From Treponema sp. (GTDB lineage: Bacteria > Spirochaetota > Spirochaetia > Treponematales > Treponemataceae): 64,000 bases of DNA. Below, in pieces: positions 1 to 10,100 of this stretch. The DNA is taken from assembly GCA_017449285.1 (NCBI GenBank), contig JAFSJX010000009.1, forward strand, positions 62,001 to 126,000, written 5' to 3'. A program made the translations under genes and the position numbers. The notes beneath the pieces were generated by a model, which was not told where the DNA came from, searched no databases, and was given only the letters and a program-made list of their open reading frames with translations. Position 1 is the first letter of the stretch. Every line of letters starts with the position of its first letter.

Positions 1-64
1 AAGCGATATTCAGCTGAGTGTCAAAACAATGTCTTTCTAAGAATCTTTTGACCACTTCATTCAT
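1..64 (-). CDS. Partial CDS, N-terminus only, unknown
   Basis: A reading frame starts at ATG 64-62 on the minus strand and runs off the window edge. The 21 visible residues begin MNEVVKRFLERHCFDTQL. A G-rich stretch (CGGGGGAAT) about 6 bases upstream of the ATG can serve as ribosome binding site. It follows the permease gene stop (position 88) by 23 bases, so it is probably the next gene of the CUT1 transporter operon, perhaps a glycan-processing enzyme, but too little is visible to name it. Confidence 0.45.
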   Translation of the reverse strand, partial: MNEVVKRFLERHCFDTQLNIA

Positions 65-87
65 AGCGATTCCCCCGCGGTTTACCA

Positions 88-933
88 CTATTCTTTTACA
101 GCACCCACCGAAATACCGCGAATAATGCTCCTTGAAAGGAACAGATACACGATGACCAGCGGAATAATCGCAAGACAGATAATCATATACACTTGTCCCA
201 TGTCAAACTTCTGATAGTCCGCGCTGCGAAGTTGGGCAATCAGAATAGGAATCGTTTTCTTTGCCTTGCTGTTAATTACCAGAGCAGGAATAAAGTAGTT
301 GTTCCATGAGCCGACAAAGGCGAAGATTGCCTGAACTGCGATTGCGGGCTTCATCAGCGGAACGACAATCGTATTGAAGATTCTGAATTCCGGGCATCCG
401 TCAATGCGCGCCGCCTCTACAATGGAGTAGGGAAGTGTTGCCGTCATCGCCTGATACATATAGAAGAACACAACGGGAGCCGCAATTGCAGGAATGAACA
501 GAGCCGCCAGATTGTCAATCAATTTGATTTTAATCAGCAATTGGATAAAACCAAGTGAAGAAACCTGTGTCGGAATCATCATAATGGCAAGAATCAGTCT
601 GAACGCCGCTTCCCGACCCTTAAAGCGATACATATACACGCCGTAAGCCGTCATCGCGGAGAAGTACGTGCTGAACAATGCCGACATAAACGACACGAAC
701 ACGCTGTTGAACAAAGCCTTCACTACGGGCAGGTTCGGGTTGGTCAGCAATTTGGCCAAATTTGAAAAGAAAGACGTGCCAAAAAAGGCAGAAAATCCTT
801 TCTGTATCTGCGTATGACTTCGCGTAGCGTTCACCAAAAGAATGTAGAACGGAAACAGCGAAAGAATCGTAAGGAGTATCAGAAAAGCATAGCAAAGTTT
901 GCGTCTTACGTAGGTAGATTTTCCAGAAATCAT
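88..933 (-). CDS. CUT1 sugar ABC transporter permease (MalG/LacG type)
   Basis: Inner-membrane permease of a carbohydrate ABC importer, 281 residues, typical for the MalG family. Six hydrophobic segments are visible, starting with one at about residues 12-35. The EAA loop that contacts the ATPase lies near residues 173-195 (core EAARIDGCPEFRIFNTIVVP). The start ATG overlaps the last codons of the upstream permease by 4 bases (ATGA junction), so the two are translationally coupled. No ATPase gene is in the cluster, as is common for CUT1 systems that share one MsmK-type ATPase. The substrate is not readable from the permease; the neighbouring beta-glucan enzymes suggest a beta-glucooligosaccharide. 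Confidence 0.93.
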   Translation of the reverse strand: MISGKSTYVRRKLCYAFLILLTILSLFPFYILLVNATRSHTQIQKGFSAFFGTSFFSNLAKLLTNPNLPVVKALFNSVFVSFMSALFSTYFSAMTAYGVYMYRFKGREAAFRLILAIMMIPTQVSSLGFIQLLIKIKLIDNLAALFIPAIAAPVVFFYMYQAMTATLPYSIVEAARIDGCPEFRIFNTIVVPLMKPAIAVQAIFAFVGSWNNYFIPALVINSKAKKTIPILIAQLRSADYQKFDMGQVYMIICLAIIPLVIVYLFLSRSIIRGISVGAVKE

Positions 934-1877
934 CTCTTGCCTCCTGTCATATCCTTGTATTTTTTCATTGTCATTGAGTAGACGCTAAAACTGAACACAC
1001 TCGTAAGCGCGAACGTGATGACCGAAACTGCGCCCGCCATACCGTAGTTTTTGTTGGTCAGGTGTTTGTTCAGGTACATAATCAGCGTCATACTGGTGCG
1101 GTTGGGGTTGCCTTCTCCGTTGGTCAAAATCTGCGGAACGTCGAACATCTGAATGCCACCGATAAGGCTCGTAATCAGCACATAGACAAAAATCGGCATC
1201 AGCATCGGCATCGTGATGCGGAAGAACACTTGCATCGGGCTTGCGCCGTCAATTTTTGCCGCCTCGTAGATGCTTTCGTCAATGCCCATAATCCCCGCCA
1301 TCAGCAGGATAGTCGTGTTTCCGTACCACATCAGGAAGTTCATCGTGGCGACCAATCCGCGCGTCCATGCCTGAGAACTGAGGAAGCGCACATTTTCTTC
1401 AACAAATCCGATTCTGAGCAAGATACTGTTGACCGGTCCGTTATCAGAAAAAAGCGTGAAGAACAACATTGCGAATGCCGAGGCCATAATCAGGTTCGGC
1501 AGATAGATGACTGTTTTGAAAAACTGTTGTGCTTTAAGACGCAACTCAATGCTGGTAAACCACACGGAAAGCACCAGAGAGATGATAATCTGCGGGATAA
1601 ATCCTGCCATCCACAGCACGAATGTATTCTTGATGTAGCGAAGAATATCGCTGGAGAACACCGCCTTAAAATTTGCCAGCCCGATGAATTTTGGACCAAC
1701 GGTAGTCAGTCCGACGCGGTAGTTCTCAAACAAACTGTTTACGAATGTCGATACCAGCGGAATCAGCGAAAAGACAATGAATACGATAAAGAAAGGCGCG
1801 ATAAAAAAGTAGCCCCAACGGTTAAAGGAGGTGCTTTTGCTCTTTTTTATCGTCTTGGTTTCTTTTGCATTACTCAT
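930..1877 (-). CDS. CUT1 sugar ABC transporter permease (MalF/LacF type)
   Basis: Partner inner-membrane permease, 315 residues. The N-terminal 20 residues are Lys/Thr/Ser rich and cytoplasmic, the first membrane span is at about residues 22-45 (YFFIAPFFIVFIVFSLIPLV), and the EAA loop is near residues 205-230 (core YEAAKIDGASPMQVFFRITM). The start is ATG 1877 with AAAAAGGAGATTGTC just upstream. It lies between the binding-protein gene and the MalG-type gene. The 60-base gap to the binding-protein gene holds a terminator-like hairpin that should lower permease expression relative to the binding protein. Confidence 0.93.
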   Translation of the reverse strand: MSNAKETKTIKKSKSTSFNRWGYFFIAPFFIVFIVFSLIPLVSTFVNSLFENYRVGLTTVGPKFIGLANFKAVFSSDILRYIKNTFVLWMAGFIPQIIISLVLSVWFTSIELRLKAQQFFKTVIYLPNLIMASAFAMLFFTLFSDNGPVNSILLRIGFVEENVRFLSSQAWTRGLVATMNFLMWYGNTTILLMAGIMGIDESIYEAAKIDGASPMQVFFRITMPMLMPIFVYVLITSLIGGIQMFDVPQILTNGEGNPNRTSMTLIMYLNKHLTNKNYGMAGAVSVITFALTSVFSFSVYSMTMKKYKDMTGGKR

Positions 1878-1902
1878 GACAATCTCCTTTTTGTAGTTTT
1901 AC

Positions 1903-1930
1903 GAAAAAGGGGGCTGTAAAATGCAGCCCC
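1903..1930 (-). terminator. Intercistronic attenuator between binding protein and permeases
   Basis: Read on the minus strand, a perfect 7-bp stem GGGGCTG / CAGCCCC with a 7-base loop is followed by CTTTTTC. It sits 8 bases after the binding-protein stop and before the permease ribosome binding site. That is the usual place for a partial terminator that keeps the binding protein in excess over the membrane components. Confidence 0.7.
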
Positions 1931-1937
1931 ACGCATA

Positions 1938-3254
1938 TTACCTTGTCAAATTGGGGAACAATTCAGTTGCAGCAGTAAAGAAGTTGTCCCATGCCTTTTC
2001 CAGCGTTACCTTGTCGTTGAAGTAGTCGGTCATTGCGGCCTGGATTTTTTCGGTCATGCCCAAATCGTAGGGAGAAATGCAAGTCTTGTCGATGCTCTTT
2101 GCAGACTCGAGGAAGAAGCGGATATGATTCTGACCGCCGAGGAACGGATTCTTGTAGTCGCTCTTTGCGATTGTTTCCATTGCGGGAACATTGTTGGTGA
2201 AGTCACCTGATTTAACGGCGATTTCGGTCATAACCTCAGCATTGCAGGTAAGAGTTTCCAGCAAGTCTTTGATAATCTCGATGTTGTCCGTGCCACGAGC
2301 CGCGCAAATCCATGTGCCGCCCCAAGAGAAGCCCTGCGGACCTTTGCAGAATGCCCAGTCGCCGAATGAACCGTTTCCAACTTCGCGCGGTTTGTTCTGG
2401 TCGTCCAGACAGCTCGGAGCCATGATGAAGTCGATGAACCATGCCGGACCGAAGTAGCCGAATACCTTGCCCTTTGCGCCCATACCCTGTGTGCTTTCTG
2501 CGCTGAACAGCTGAGCGCGGTTGTTGTAGCCTTTTTCGGTGTAAGTCTTTGTCTGCGCGACCCATTTGTGAATCTGGGGGTCAATTGTAATCTTGTTGTT
2601 CACAACCCACGGCTGAGTCATGTTGTCGCTGAATACGCGGAAGTCATCAGTAAAGCCTGAGAGCATGAAATAGCCCTTTGCCTTTGCCTTTGCGGCAACA
2701 TCGTCGAACTTGTCCCAGTCAGCGAGAGCCTTTCCTATTTCATCCGGGTCGTCCGTACCAAGCACATCTTTTGCGATTGAGCGGCGATAGATGAATCCGC
2801 CCGGACATGCCTGCCATGTAAGACCTTTCAGGTTGCCCTTGCTGTCGGTCATAATGTCTTGTGTGTATTTGTACTGGTCTTTGATTTGGTCTCTTGTAAT
2901 GCCGACATCTTTAATCACGTCCAGCGTAAAGTCTGTGTCAACGTATTTGAGTGCGTATTCTGCCTCAACAAGGAAAATGTCCACTTTTTCGTCTGCGGGA
3001 ACATCGTTCTGGCGCAACAGAGCCTCGTCCAGTTTGTTCTGGTATGCGCCGTCCTGAAACGGTGTGATAATCCAATTCACCTTTACATCTTCAGGAAGTT
3101 TTGAGGCATAATAGGTGTTAAAGCGATCCTGAAATTCTTCATTCCATGTGTGAATGTTCAGAACTTTTCCAGCCTCAGCCGGTCCTTTCTTCTGACATCC
3201 AATAAGTGTAACAAGTGCGGCTACAGCCAATGCCGCAGAAACAATTTTTTTCAT
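1938..3254 (-). CDS. CUT1 extracellular sugar-binding lipoprotein
   Basis: Substrate-binding protein of the ABC importer, 438 residues, anchored to the membrane by a lipid. The start is ATG 3254 (MKKIVSAALAVAALVTLIGC), preceded by AAAGGAGGAACT; longer in-frame starts upstream lack this site. The signal peptide ends in lipobox LIGC with Cys20 as lipidation site. The body has the family-1 extracellular solute-binding fold with aromatic residues typical of sugar sites (for example PAWFIDF near 275 and FSWGGTW near 312). It is the first gene of the operon with two permeases. The ligand is unproved; in Listeria innocua a similar binding protein next to a long GH94 and a GH3 enzyme is specific for 1,2-beta-glucans, making that a reasonable hypothesis here. 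Confidence 0.92.
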   Translation of the reverse strand: MKKIVSAALAVAALVTLIGCQKKGPAEAGKVLNIHTWNEEFQDRFNTYYASKLPEDVKVNWIITPFQDGAYQNKLDEALLRQNDVPADEKVDIFLVEAEYALKYVDTDFTLDVIKDVGITRDQIKDQYKYTQDIMTDSKGNLKGLTWQACPGGFIYRRSIAKDVLGTDDPDEIGKALADWDKFDDVAAKAKAKGYFMLSGFTDDFRVFSDNMTQPWVVNNKITIDPQIHKWVAQTKTYTEKGYNNRAQLFSAESTQGMGAKGKVFGYFGPAWFIDFIMAPSCLDDQNKPREVGNGSFGDWAFCKGPQGFSWGGTWICAARGTDNIEIIKDLLETLTCNAEVMTEIAVKSGDFTNNVPAMETIAKSDYKNPFLGGQNHIRFFLESAKSIDKTCISPYDLGMTEKIQAAMTDYFNDKVTLEKAWDNFFTAATELFPNLTR

Positions 3255-3285
3255 AGTTCCTCCTTTAAAGCCTTTGCGGCAGCAA

Positions 3286-3379
3286 CGCGCCATTGAGGGC
3301 GCGGACAGCGATTGCAGGCTTCAGAATGCAATCGCCCATGATAAAAAGTACACGGATGTAGTTTTTATCATGCCTCCTT
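3286..3379 (-). promoter_or_regulatory. Structured 5' leader of the CUT1 operon
   Basis: Three consecutive perfect inverted repeats lie between the likely promoter and the binding-protein gene: ATGATAAAAA/TTTTTATCAT (3338-3347 with 3362-3371), GCGATTGCA/TGCAATCGC (3308-3316 with 3327-3335) and CGCGCC/GGCGCG (3286-3291 with 3298-3303). A Shine-Dalgarno-like AAGGAGG (3379-3373, minus strand) directly abuts the first hairpin and is followed one base later by an ATG that opens a 16-codon frame ending at 3321. The spacing is too short for normal initiation. I recognise no known riboswitch class. A role in mRNA stability or translation control is inferred. Confidence 0.5.
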
Positions 3380-3413
3380 AATTGTCTCTATGAGAAAAGT
3401 CTAAGTCTGCCTA

Positions 3414-3458
3414 TGTCAAAAAAATATCAAAAATCAGCAAAAAATGCCAAAAATATCA
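3414..3458 (-). promoter_or_regulatory. Probable activator-dependent promoter and operator of the CUT1 operon
   Basis: The minus strand has a perfect -35 box TTGACA (3419-3414) but no good -10 box at the expected distance, as in activator-dependent promoters. Two direct copies of AAAAATATCA (plus strand 3420-3429 and 3449-3458, 29 bases apart) lie immediately upstream of the -35, where an AraC protein would bind. The same element is found upstream of both GH94 genes and, in the opposite orientation, of GH5. Confidence 0.45.
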
Positions 3459-3552
3459 CTTAACTTTCCGAAAAATTCTACAAATTCTTTTGCATTTTTC
3501 TTTGTGCAAAAAGCAAATTCTTATAGTATACTTATTGTGCAAGGAGAACTGT

Positions 3553-4305
3553 ATGGGCATTCAGGACGAATTGGCCAGGGTCGAATTCAAGAATCGGGAG
3601 TACCTCGTAAAGCACATTTCCTATGACCGTGAGATGGCATTTTATCAGGCAATCAAAAACGGCGATATGGATGAAATGCACCGCCTGTTCAGACCACTCA
3701 ATGTGGAAGGAATGGGCAAACTGAGTAACAATCCGCTCCGCAACTTAAAGTATCATCTGATTATTACTGTGGCGATGATTACGCGTTACATTATCGAAGC
3801 AGGATTGGAAGCGGAATCTGCCTATAATCTGAGCGACATTTACATCAGGAAGATTGACGTATGCAACGATGAGGAAGGCGTACATGACATTCACAAGGAA
3901 TTGTGCGAAGCCTACGTAAAACGAATGCAGGCGCAGAAAAAACACCGTCTGTACTCAAAGCCCGTCTCCCAGTGCATCGATTACATTTATGACCATCTGC
4001 ACGAACAAATCACGCTGGAAGAACTGGCGGACACAGCGGGAGTCAGTTCATCGTACATCTCAAAATTGTTCCACAACGAAGTGAACGTAACGATTGCCCA
4101 GTATATTCAGCAGAAACGTGTTGACGCGGCAAAAAATCTGCTGATTTTTACGGATTATTCTATCAGCGACATCGCAAATTATTTGCAGTTCAGCACGGAA
4201 AGTTATTTTATCAGCGTGTTCGGAAAACTCTGCGGGCTTACGCCAAAAAAATTCCGCGAGTTGCATTTCCGCTCAAAACTGCCCCAATACAACGAAGAAA
4301 AATAA
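3553..4305 (+). CDS. AraC-family transcriptional regulator
   Basis: DNA-binding regulator of 250 residues. The start is ATG 3553 with AAGGAGAACTGT directly upstream; a longer TTG frame from 3490 overlaps the promoter. Residues 1-140 form a helical sensor-like domain (contains GKLSNNPLRNLKYHLIITV) seen in many gut-bacterial AraC proteins. Residues 150-245 carry the two helix-turn-helix motifs (LEELADTAGVSSSYISKLF and ISDIANYLQFSTESYFISVF) and end with the family signature GLTPKKFRE. It is transcribed divergently from the CUT1 importer and just ahead of the GH3 gene, so it is the obvious candidate activator of both. No ligand can be read. Confidence 0.9.
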   Translation: MGIQDELARVEFKNREYLVKHISYDREMAFYQAIKNGDMDEMHRLFRPLNVEGMGKLSNNPLRNLKYHLIITVAMITRYIIEAGLEAESAYNLSDIYIRKIDVCNDEEGVHDIHKELCEAYVKRMQAQKKHRLYSKPVSQCIDYIYDHLHEQITLEELADTAGVSSSYISKLFHNEVNVTIAQYIQQKRVDAAKNLLIFTDYSISDIANYLQFSTESYFISVFGKLCGLTPKKFRELHFRSKLPQYNEEK

Positions 4306-4351
4306 GATTGCAGTACACACAAGGAGTGCAAATTTTTTATGGGAGTTATCT

Positions 4352-7144
4352 ATGGACTTTCAGGAGATGATTCGGGAATCTGCCGCACAAGGTATGGTTC
4401 TGCTTAAAAACGAATCAAACGCCCTGCCCCTTACCGCCGCCGACCGCATAGCGATTTTTGGTCGATGCCAGATACATTATTACATGAGCGGAACAGGCTC
4501 TGGCGGTTCTGTTCACGTGCCGTTTTCGGTGAATCTTCTGGAAGGCATTGCGAATTTGCAGAAAGCGAATTTCCCCGTGCCACAGGTGAATCAGCATCTG
4601 GTGGAGGTGTATAAAGATTGGCTTATTGACCATCCGTTTGACAGCGGAAATGGCGAGTGGGCAAGCGAACCGTGGTGTCAGGAAGAAATGGCGTTGACCG
4701 AAGAACTTGTTGAATCTTCTGCCCGCGAGTCTACAAAAGCGGTGCTGATTATCGGGCGCACGGCGGGAGAAGATCAGGACAACAAACCCGAACAAGGAAG
4801 TTATTATCTGACCGACACGGAAAAAGAGAACCTCAAAAAAATCTGCCGGCATTTTAAAAGCGTGATTGTCGTTCTGAATGTGTCCAACATCATTGATATT
4901 TCGTGGATTGACGCGCCCGAGTATAAACCGCATATCTCCGCGCTGGTTTTTTCTTGGCAAGGCGGAATGCAGGGCGGACAAGCGTGTGCTGACGTGCTTT
5001 GCGGAAAGACCTGCCCCAGCGGAAAACTGACCGACACGATTGCCCGCACGCTGGAAGACTATCCTTCCACCAAAAATTTTGGCAGTGCGACCGATGAACT
5101 GTACGAAGAAGATATTTTTGTGGGCTACCGTTACTTTACCACTTTTGCGCGTGAAAAAATGTGGTTTCCGCTTGGTTTCGGGCTTTCATACACGTCGTTC
5201 AAAACAGAAGTGCTTGACTATGCCTTTGACAGCGAAAAGATGACTGTTTCTGTCGCGGTAACCAATACTGGTGACTGTGCGGGGCAGGAAGTGGTTCAAG
5301 TGTACGCTTCTTGTCCGCAAGGAAAATTGGGCAAAAGTGAAAAAATTCTCTGTGCCTTTGAAAAAACAGCCCTGCTTCAGCCGAACGAATCTCAAAAGAT
5401 ACTCCTCGTTGTTCCAGTTTCACAACTTGCTTCGTATGATGACAGCGGCGCAACGGGATTTCCTTATTCCTATGTGCTTGAAAAAGGAACATATTCGCTG
5501 TTCGTGGGAACGGACTGTGTTTGCTGCGAGCAGATTTTTGCCAAAGACGGCAACGAATTTTCGCTTTCGGAGACAATTGTCGTGCAAAAATTGACCCAAT
5601 GTTGCGCCCCAGAAAAACAGTTCAACCGTATGCGGACGGGCAAAAAACGCGCTGACGGACTGTACGACCTTTTGAGCGAGCCAGTTCCCGTGAACAAAGA
5701 AAATCTTGCGGAAAAAATTCGGGCGACCATGCCAAAAGAATTGAAGACGAACGGCAAAACCATTTCGTTTGCGGAATTGATGCAGAACCATTCTCTGATT
5801 GATGATTTTGTCGCCCAACTTTCTGATGCAGAACTGATGACGTTGGTGCGGGGCGAAGGAATGATGAGCCGCAAAGTGACCGCAGGAATTGCATCTGCTT
5901 TTGGCGGCACGAGTGAAATTCTGCATGAGCGTGGCATTCCTGCCGTAGGTTGCTCGGACGGTCCTTCGGGAATTCGTATGGATAACGGCAAAAAGGCGAA
6001 TCTTGTTCCGATTGGCACGGCTCTTGCCTGCACATGGAATCCGCCGCTCGTGGAAAAACTGTACGAATTTCTCGGAAAAGAAATTATCGAAAAAAATATC
6101 GACGTGCTTTTGGGGCCTGGCTGCAATATTCACCGCAACCCGCTGAACGGACGCAATTTTGAATATTTTTCCGAAGACCCGCTGATTTCCGGGAAAATGG
6201 CGGCGGCAGTCTGCAAGGGATTGGCACAAACAGGAGCAATCGGCACGATAAAGCATTTTGCCCTGAACAATCAGGAAGAACATCGCCGTACAGAAAATTC
6301 AGTGGTAAGCGAACGCGCCCTGCGGGAAATTTATTTGCGTCCGTTTGAAATTGCCATAAAAGAAGGCGGCGCACGAGCGGTGATGACTTCGTACAACGGG
6401 GTGAATCATCACAAATCTGCGTCCAATTATGACCTGAACACATCTATTTTGCGTGGCGAATGGGGATTTACCGGCATGGTGATGACCGATTGGTGGGCAG
6501 CGATGAACGATTGCGAAAAAGGCGGGGAATCTACTGGACGCAACATAGCGCAGATGATTCGCGCACGGAATGACGTGTACATGGTCGTGGTGAATGATAC
6601 TGCGGATAAAGGAGGCTTCGGCGACAATCTTCCCGAATCCCTTAAAAACGGCTCGCTTACCAAGGCGGAATTACAGCAGTGTGTAAAAGACATTTTGCTT
6701 TTTATCACCGAAACACACGCTGCGCACGAGCCGCTACGCCCGCTCAAAAATGAAATTATCGTCCACAACGAATTGGATTCCGTTCCCGTCGGCGCAAAAA
6801 TGTATGCCCTTGAAGAATATGCATCGGGCAGTTCGATTGCAGAGGGAATCTATTGCGAAGCCCCGAAAACAGCAATCTACGAAGTCTACGGTTCATATCT
6901 GAAAGACGGGGGAGACACGCTTTCGCAGTCCATTACCAATGTGCTGATTAACGATGAAACCTGTGGTTCATTTGAATGTCGCAGTACTGGAGGAAAAGCA
7001 ATTTGGTCTGTTGCCGTTCAGCTGACGCTTAAAAAAGGCATTTACAAAATAACGTTGGAACACACAAAGCCTGGCATCCAAGTCCAGAGCCTGTGTCTTC
7101 GTTGCGAAAAAGATTCTCCGATTTCCACCGGCGAGTACGAATAA
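4352..7144 (+). CDS. GH3 beta-glucosidase with reversed domain order
   Basis: Predicted cytoplasmic beta-glucosidase, 930 residues, no signal peptide. The domain order is swapped relative to common GH3 enzymes. The alpha/beta sandwich normally in second place comes first (residues about 8-240, SAAQGMVLLKNESNALPL), then the fibronectin-III-like domain (PLGFGLSYTSF near 273), then the TIM-barrel catalytic domain (about 470-780), with KHF at 634-636 and the nucleophile motif MTDWW, Asp713. A further beta-rich tail covers about 810-930. The same reversed order is known from Ruminococcus albus and Butyrivibrio fibrisolvens enzymes. ATG 4352 has GGGAG six bases upstream; the gene follows the AraC gene by 46 bases, probably in one transcript. 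It would hydrolyse imported gluco-oligosaccharides. Linkage preference is unknown. Confidence 0.93.
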   Translation: MDFQEMIRESAAQGMVLLKNESNALPLTAADRIAIFGRCQIHYYMSGTGSGGSVHVPFSVNLLEGIANLQKANFPVPQVNQHLVEVYKDWLIDHPFDSGNGEWASEPWCQEEMALTEELVESSARESTKAVLIIGRTAGEDQDNKPEQGSYYLTDTEKENLKKICRHFKSVIVVLNVSNIIDISWIDAPEYKPHISALVFSWQGGMQGGQACADVLCGKTCPSGKLTDTIARTLEDYPSTKNFGSATDELYEEDIFVGYRYFTTFAREKMWFPLGFGLSYTSFKTEVLDYAFDSEKMTVSVAVTNTGDCAGQEVVQVYASCPQGKLGKSEKILCAFEKTALLQPNESQKILLVVPVSQLASYDDSGATGFPYSYVLEKGTYSLFVGTDCVCCEQIFAKDGNEFSLSETIVVQKLTQCCAPEKQFNRMRTGKKRADGLYDLLSEPVPVNKENLAEKIRATMPKELKTNGKTISFAELMQNHSLIDDFVAQLSDAELMTLVRGEGMMSRKVTAGIASAFGGTSEILHERGIPAVGCSDGPSGIRMDNGKKANLVPIGTALACTWNPPLVEKLYEFLGKEIIEKNIDVLLGPGCNIHRNPLNGRNFEYFSEDPLISGKMAAAVCKGLAQTGAIGTIKHFALNNQEEHRRTENSVVSERALREIYLRPFEIAIKEGGARAVMTSYNGVNHHKSASNYDLNTSILRGEWGFTGMVMTDWWAAMNDCEKGGESTGRNIAQMIRARNDVYMVVVNDTADKGGFGDNLPESLKNGSLTKAELQQCVKDILLFITETHAAHEPLRPLKNEIIVHNELDSVPVGAKMYALEEYASGSSIAEGIYCEAPKTAIYEVYGSYLKDGGDTLSQSITNVLINDETCGSFECRSTGGKAIWSVAVQLTLKKGIYKITLEHTKPGIQVQSLCLRCEKDSPISTGEYE

Positions 7145-10100
7145 TTATTTTGTGCTGATTCGGACTTCAGTTATTTTTCCGCTTCTGGTGAACAACAAAC
7201 GGCTTTCTTTTTGAGGAAGTACAGTGCCGTCAAAAACGGATTTTTTGCCATCATTGTAGGCTACCACCATTGGTTCGCTTTGCTTTGCATCGTACACAAT
7301 GCTTGTTCCGCACCAGGTAAAATGCAATTGCCCGTCGTAATCAAGTTCATTCTTTTCAAGATAGGCTGGCATGAAAACTGCCTGTCCGTCTTGAATATCT
7401 ACGCCCAGTTCTTTCCAGCGGGTCAGAATTTCCTCTTTTACCTGGCCAGTCATGCCCGGTTGTCGTGCGCCCTGTCCATACGGCGTGTGAGAATATGGGT
7501 CAAAGGGAAATGCGCCATATTCTGCGGGGGTCTTGCTGCTTCCTAGTCCTTTTTTGACATCCTTGTAGAACGGAAGCAAGGAATCTTTTGGCTCGGTGAT
7601 ATTTTCCCGTACCGCAAGCAGCAATTTTGAGACCATGTGCCAGTAAATACAGCCCAGACCTTCGTAGCCGTAGAATGTTCCCGACCTTCCCGTAAAAGAC
7701 TGATGATTAAAAATCTTTTCGTATAAGGCAAAAAGCAATTTTTCTTCAGTTTCGTTTGGTTTCTGACTTTCTTCCAGCGTCGTCAAAAATGACTTCATTA
7801 CATCGGCATTTCTGAAAAGTGCGTTAAAGTGATAGATGCCGTTCATGTCCGCTTTCAGCACCGCACCTTTACTCCGCTCAATAAATAATTCCAGCTCGGC
7901 AACGTCATCTTTCTGAATGGCATTTTTTTCTGTAAAGTCAGGCAGACGGCTGTTAGGATAGAGCATATACGAATGTTGTCGCTCCTCAAACAAATCGCTT
8001 TTGCGCATTTTTTCCGTCAGCGATTTTTTCTCCGCCTTTGTCAGAATGTCGCAGCTTAAAATCGCAACCTGTCCTTCCAGCATCAGTTTTAAGTTGACCA
8101 CGTTGATGTCCGTTGCGGAAATGACAAGCGAATTGTATGCGTGGAAAAGTCCGTCCGCACGTTTGTTCGCCTGGATTGAATTTTTTATCGCGTCGGCAAA
8201 AATAGTCAGCATCTTAACAAAGTTCGCGCTTTCAATCTGCTGATACGAATCAGAAAAGCCTGTTTGATACAGCACATCACGTTCCTGCTCAAAAAGTGCG
8301 CCAATCGCATCGGTAAATGTTTTGCGTGCTTTTGAGGAAATGCCGTTCTTTGCGTCAGCGTAAAATTGCTGGTACAAGGCGGCAGTTTTTTCCAGCGTTT
8401 GGGCGACTGTTTTTTCCACCGCAAAAGCCGTTCCCGATTTTTTGCACAGACGAATCAAGAATGAAAGCATTCGGTGCAGATAGCACATGGTCACCACGGA
8501 AGTGCCATAGCCTGCAAGCGCATTGTTCGCGTCGTTCCACTCTGGACGCTGTGTGTTCATCCAAATGCCCGCTTCGGGAACGTGATTCAGCAATTTTGCC
8601 AAAATCAGTTGGGTTAATTTTGTTGCCAAGGTCGTCAACTGCAAGGAATCATCCGCACGCAAAAGACAGCGGGCATCTGTTCCCAGCCGATTTGCTTGTT
8701 CGCGCACTTTCGCATCCAAATCGTAATCAAAGTTGATGGAATTGCGCGGGTCTGCAAGAATTTCCTTGTATGTTTTGATTCGGTAAGGAATATTTGCCGT
8801 GGAGAATAACGCTTCGTTCATCATGGAAATCAGCCGCTGTTTGTCGTACTTCGCCATAAATTCCAGAAGTTTTTGCAGATAAATCACCTGATGGTCGCCC
8901 CAGTACCCGAACTGCGCCCACGGGTTTCCTTCTTCGGGCACTTCCCAGTCAAGTCCGTCGCGGCTGATTCGGTAGGGATTGTAGCCTTCTACGGTCATTG
9001 TGTTGACAAAAACGGCGCAGATGTGTTCCGCGTATTCGGGATATGACCAAACCAATGCTTCCCAGTTTTGGAAAATGTCACGCCAGTTGCCCTCGTAATT
9101 GATTTTGTCATTGCCATTGCTGTCGAGCAAATCAATGTTAAAGCGATTCCATGGGCGGCTTGGGTCTCCGTGGCGGCGGCTGAACGTAAGCGGAAGATAT
9201 TCCAAAAAGAGTCGCTTAAACTGAGGATTGCCCGTTGCAAAAATCACTTCTTTGAGCGCGGAATGGCTCACCTGCTCCTGCGAAAATAACGACGAAGATT
9301 TCAGCAATAATTCCAGCGCAGTTCCCGCCTGTTTGTTCCGATGCCTTGCAAAGATGATAAAGTCCGCGATACGGATATTTCCTTCATCAGCAAAAATGCC
9401 GCCGCGCATACTGTTAAACATTACGTTGGTTCGATGATGCAAATCGCCAATTTCGTTTCCTGAAGTCTGAACTCCGTCAGCGGCGGCAATGTTTTCTATC
9501 AGTTTTGCTTCGGTCAGCATCATATCTTCCAGAAGCAATTTCCACGCTTCATCACGGTGCTTAATCTGGTCTTTCAGTGCAACAAGGCGGAAAATATCAT
9601 AATCTGTGTCGAATACTTGTTCCCAACATTCCGCCGATTTTCCTACCAGTTCGCTTTCGTGAATGATGTAACATTCGCCACGCTTGCCATGCAGTTCTTT
9701 TGGTTCGTCCAGCAATTGCTCTGTTTTATCAGACAGAAAGAAATTGACGGCGTTTTCAGAAAGAATAACCGGGTCTTTTGTGGTGAACCAAGAGACATTC
9801 GTCGTCAGACTTTCGCTTGGCTCTGCCTTGTCCGTTACGATTGAAGAAAGGGAGAACAACGCCACATTGCTGTCTTCATCGACCTCTGCTTTTTTGTAGG
9901 CATCCAGAAGAACGCTTTTTGTGGTCTGAATTGAAGCATCGCAAGAGGTAGGCATAATATTCCGCGCGCCGTCCAAAACCGTAAGTATCACTTTTCGGTC
10001 GGTCAGATTTTCTACGCGAGTCATTTTGACAAGACCGTATTTTGCGCTGCTCGTCCATCCGTAGCGGTATGAAATGCCCGCCATCAGATTGATTTCTTCA

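Noticed and set aside
1062-1919. Plus-strand open frame of 285 codons antisense to the MalF-type permease
   Set aside because: It mirrors the codon bias of the permease, is rich in His/Arg/Asn low-information sequence, has no ribosome site and matches no family.
3321-3371. Possible 16-residue leader peptide before the CUT1 binding protein
   Set aside because: The Shine-Dalgarno-like site is only one base from the ATG and the frame lies in a hairpin; not supported as a gene, though noted as part of the structured leader.
5420-6283. Minus-strand 287-codon frame inside the GH3 gene
   Set aside because: It overlaps the conserved catalytic domain and reads as low-information sequence; a shadow frame.
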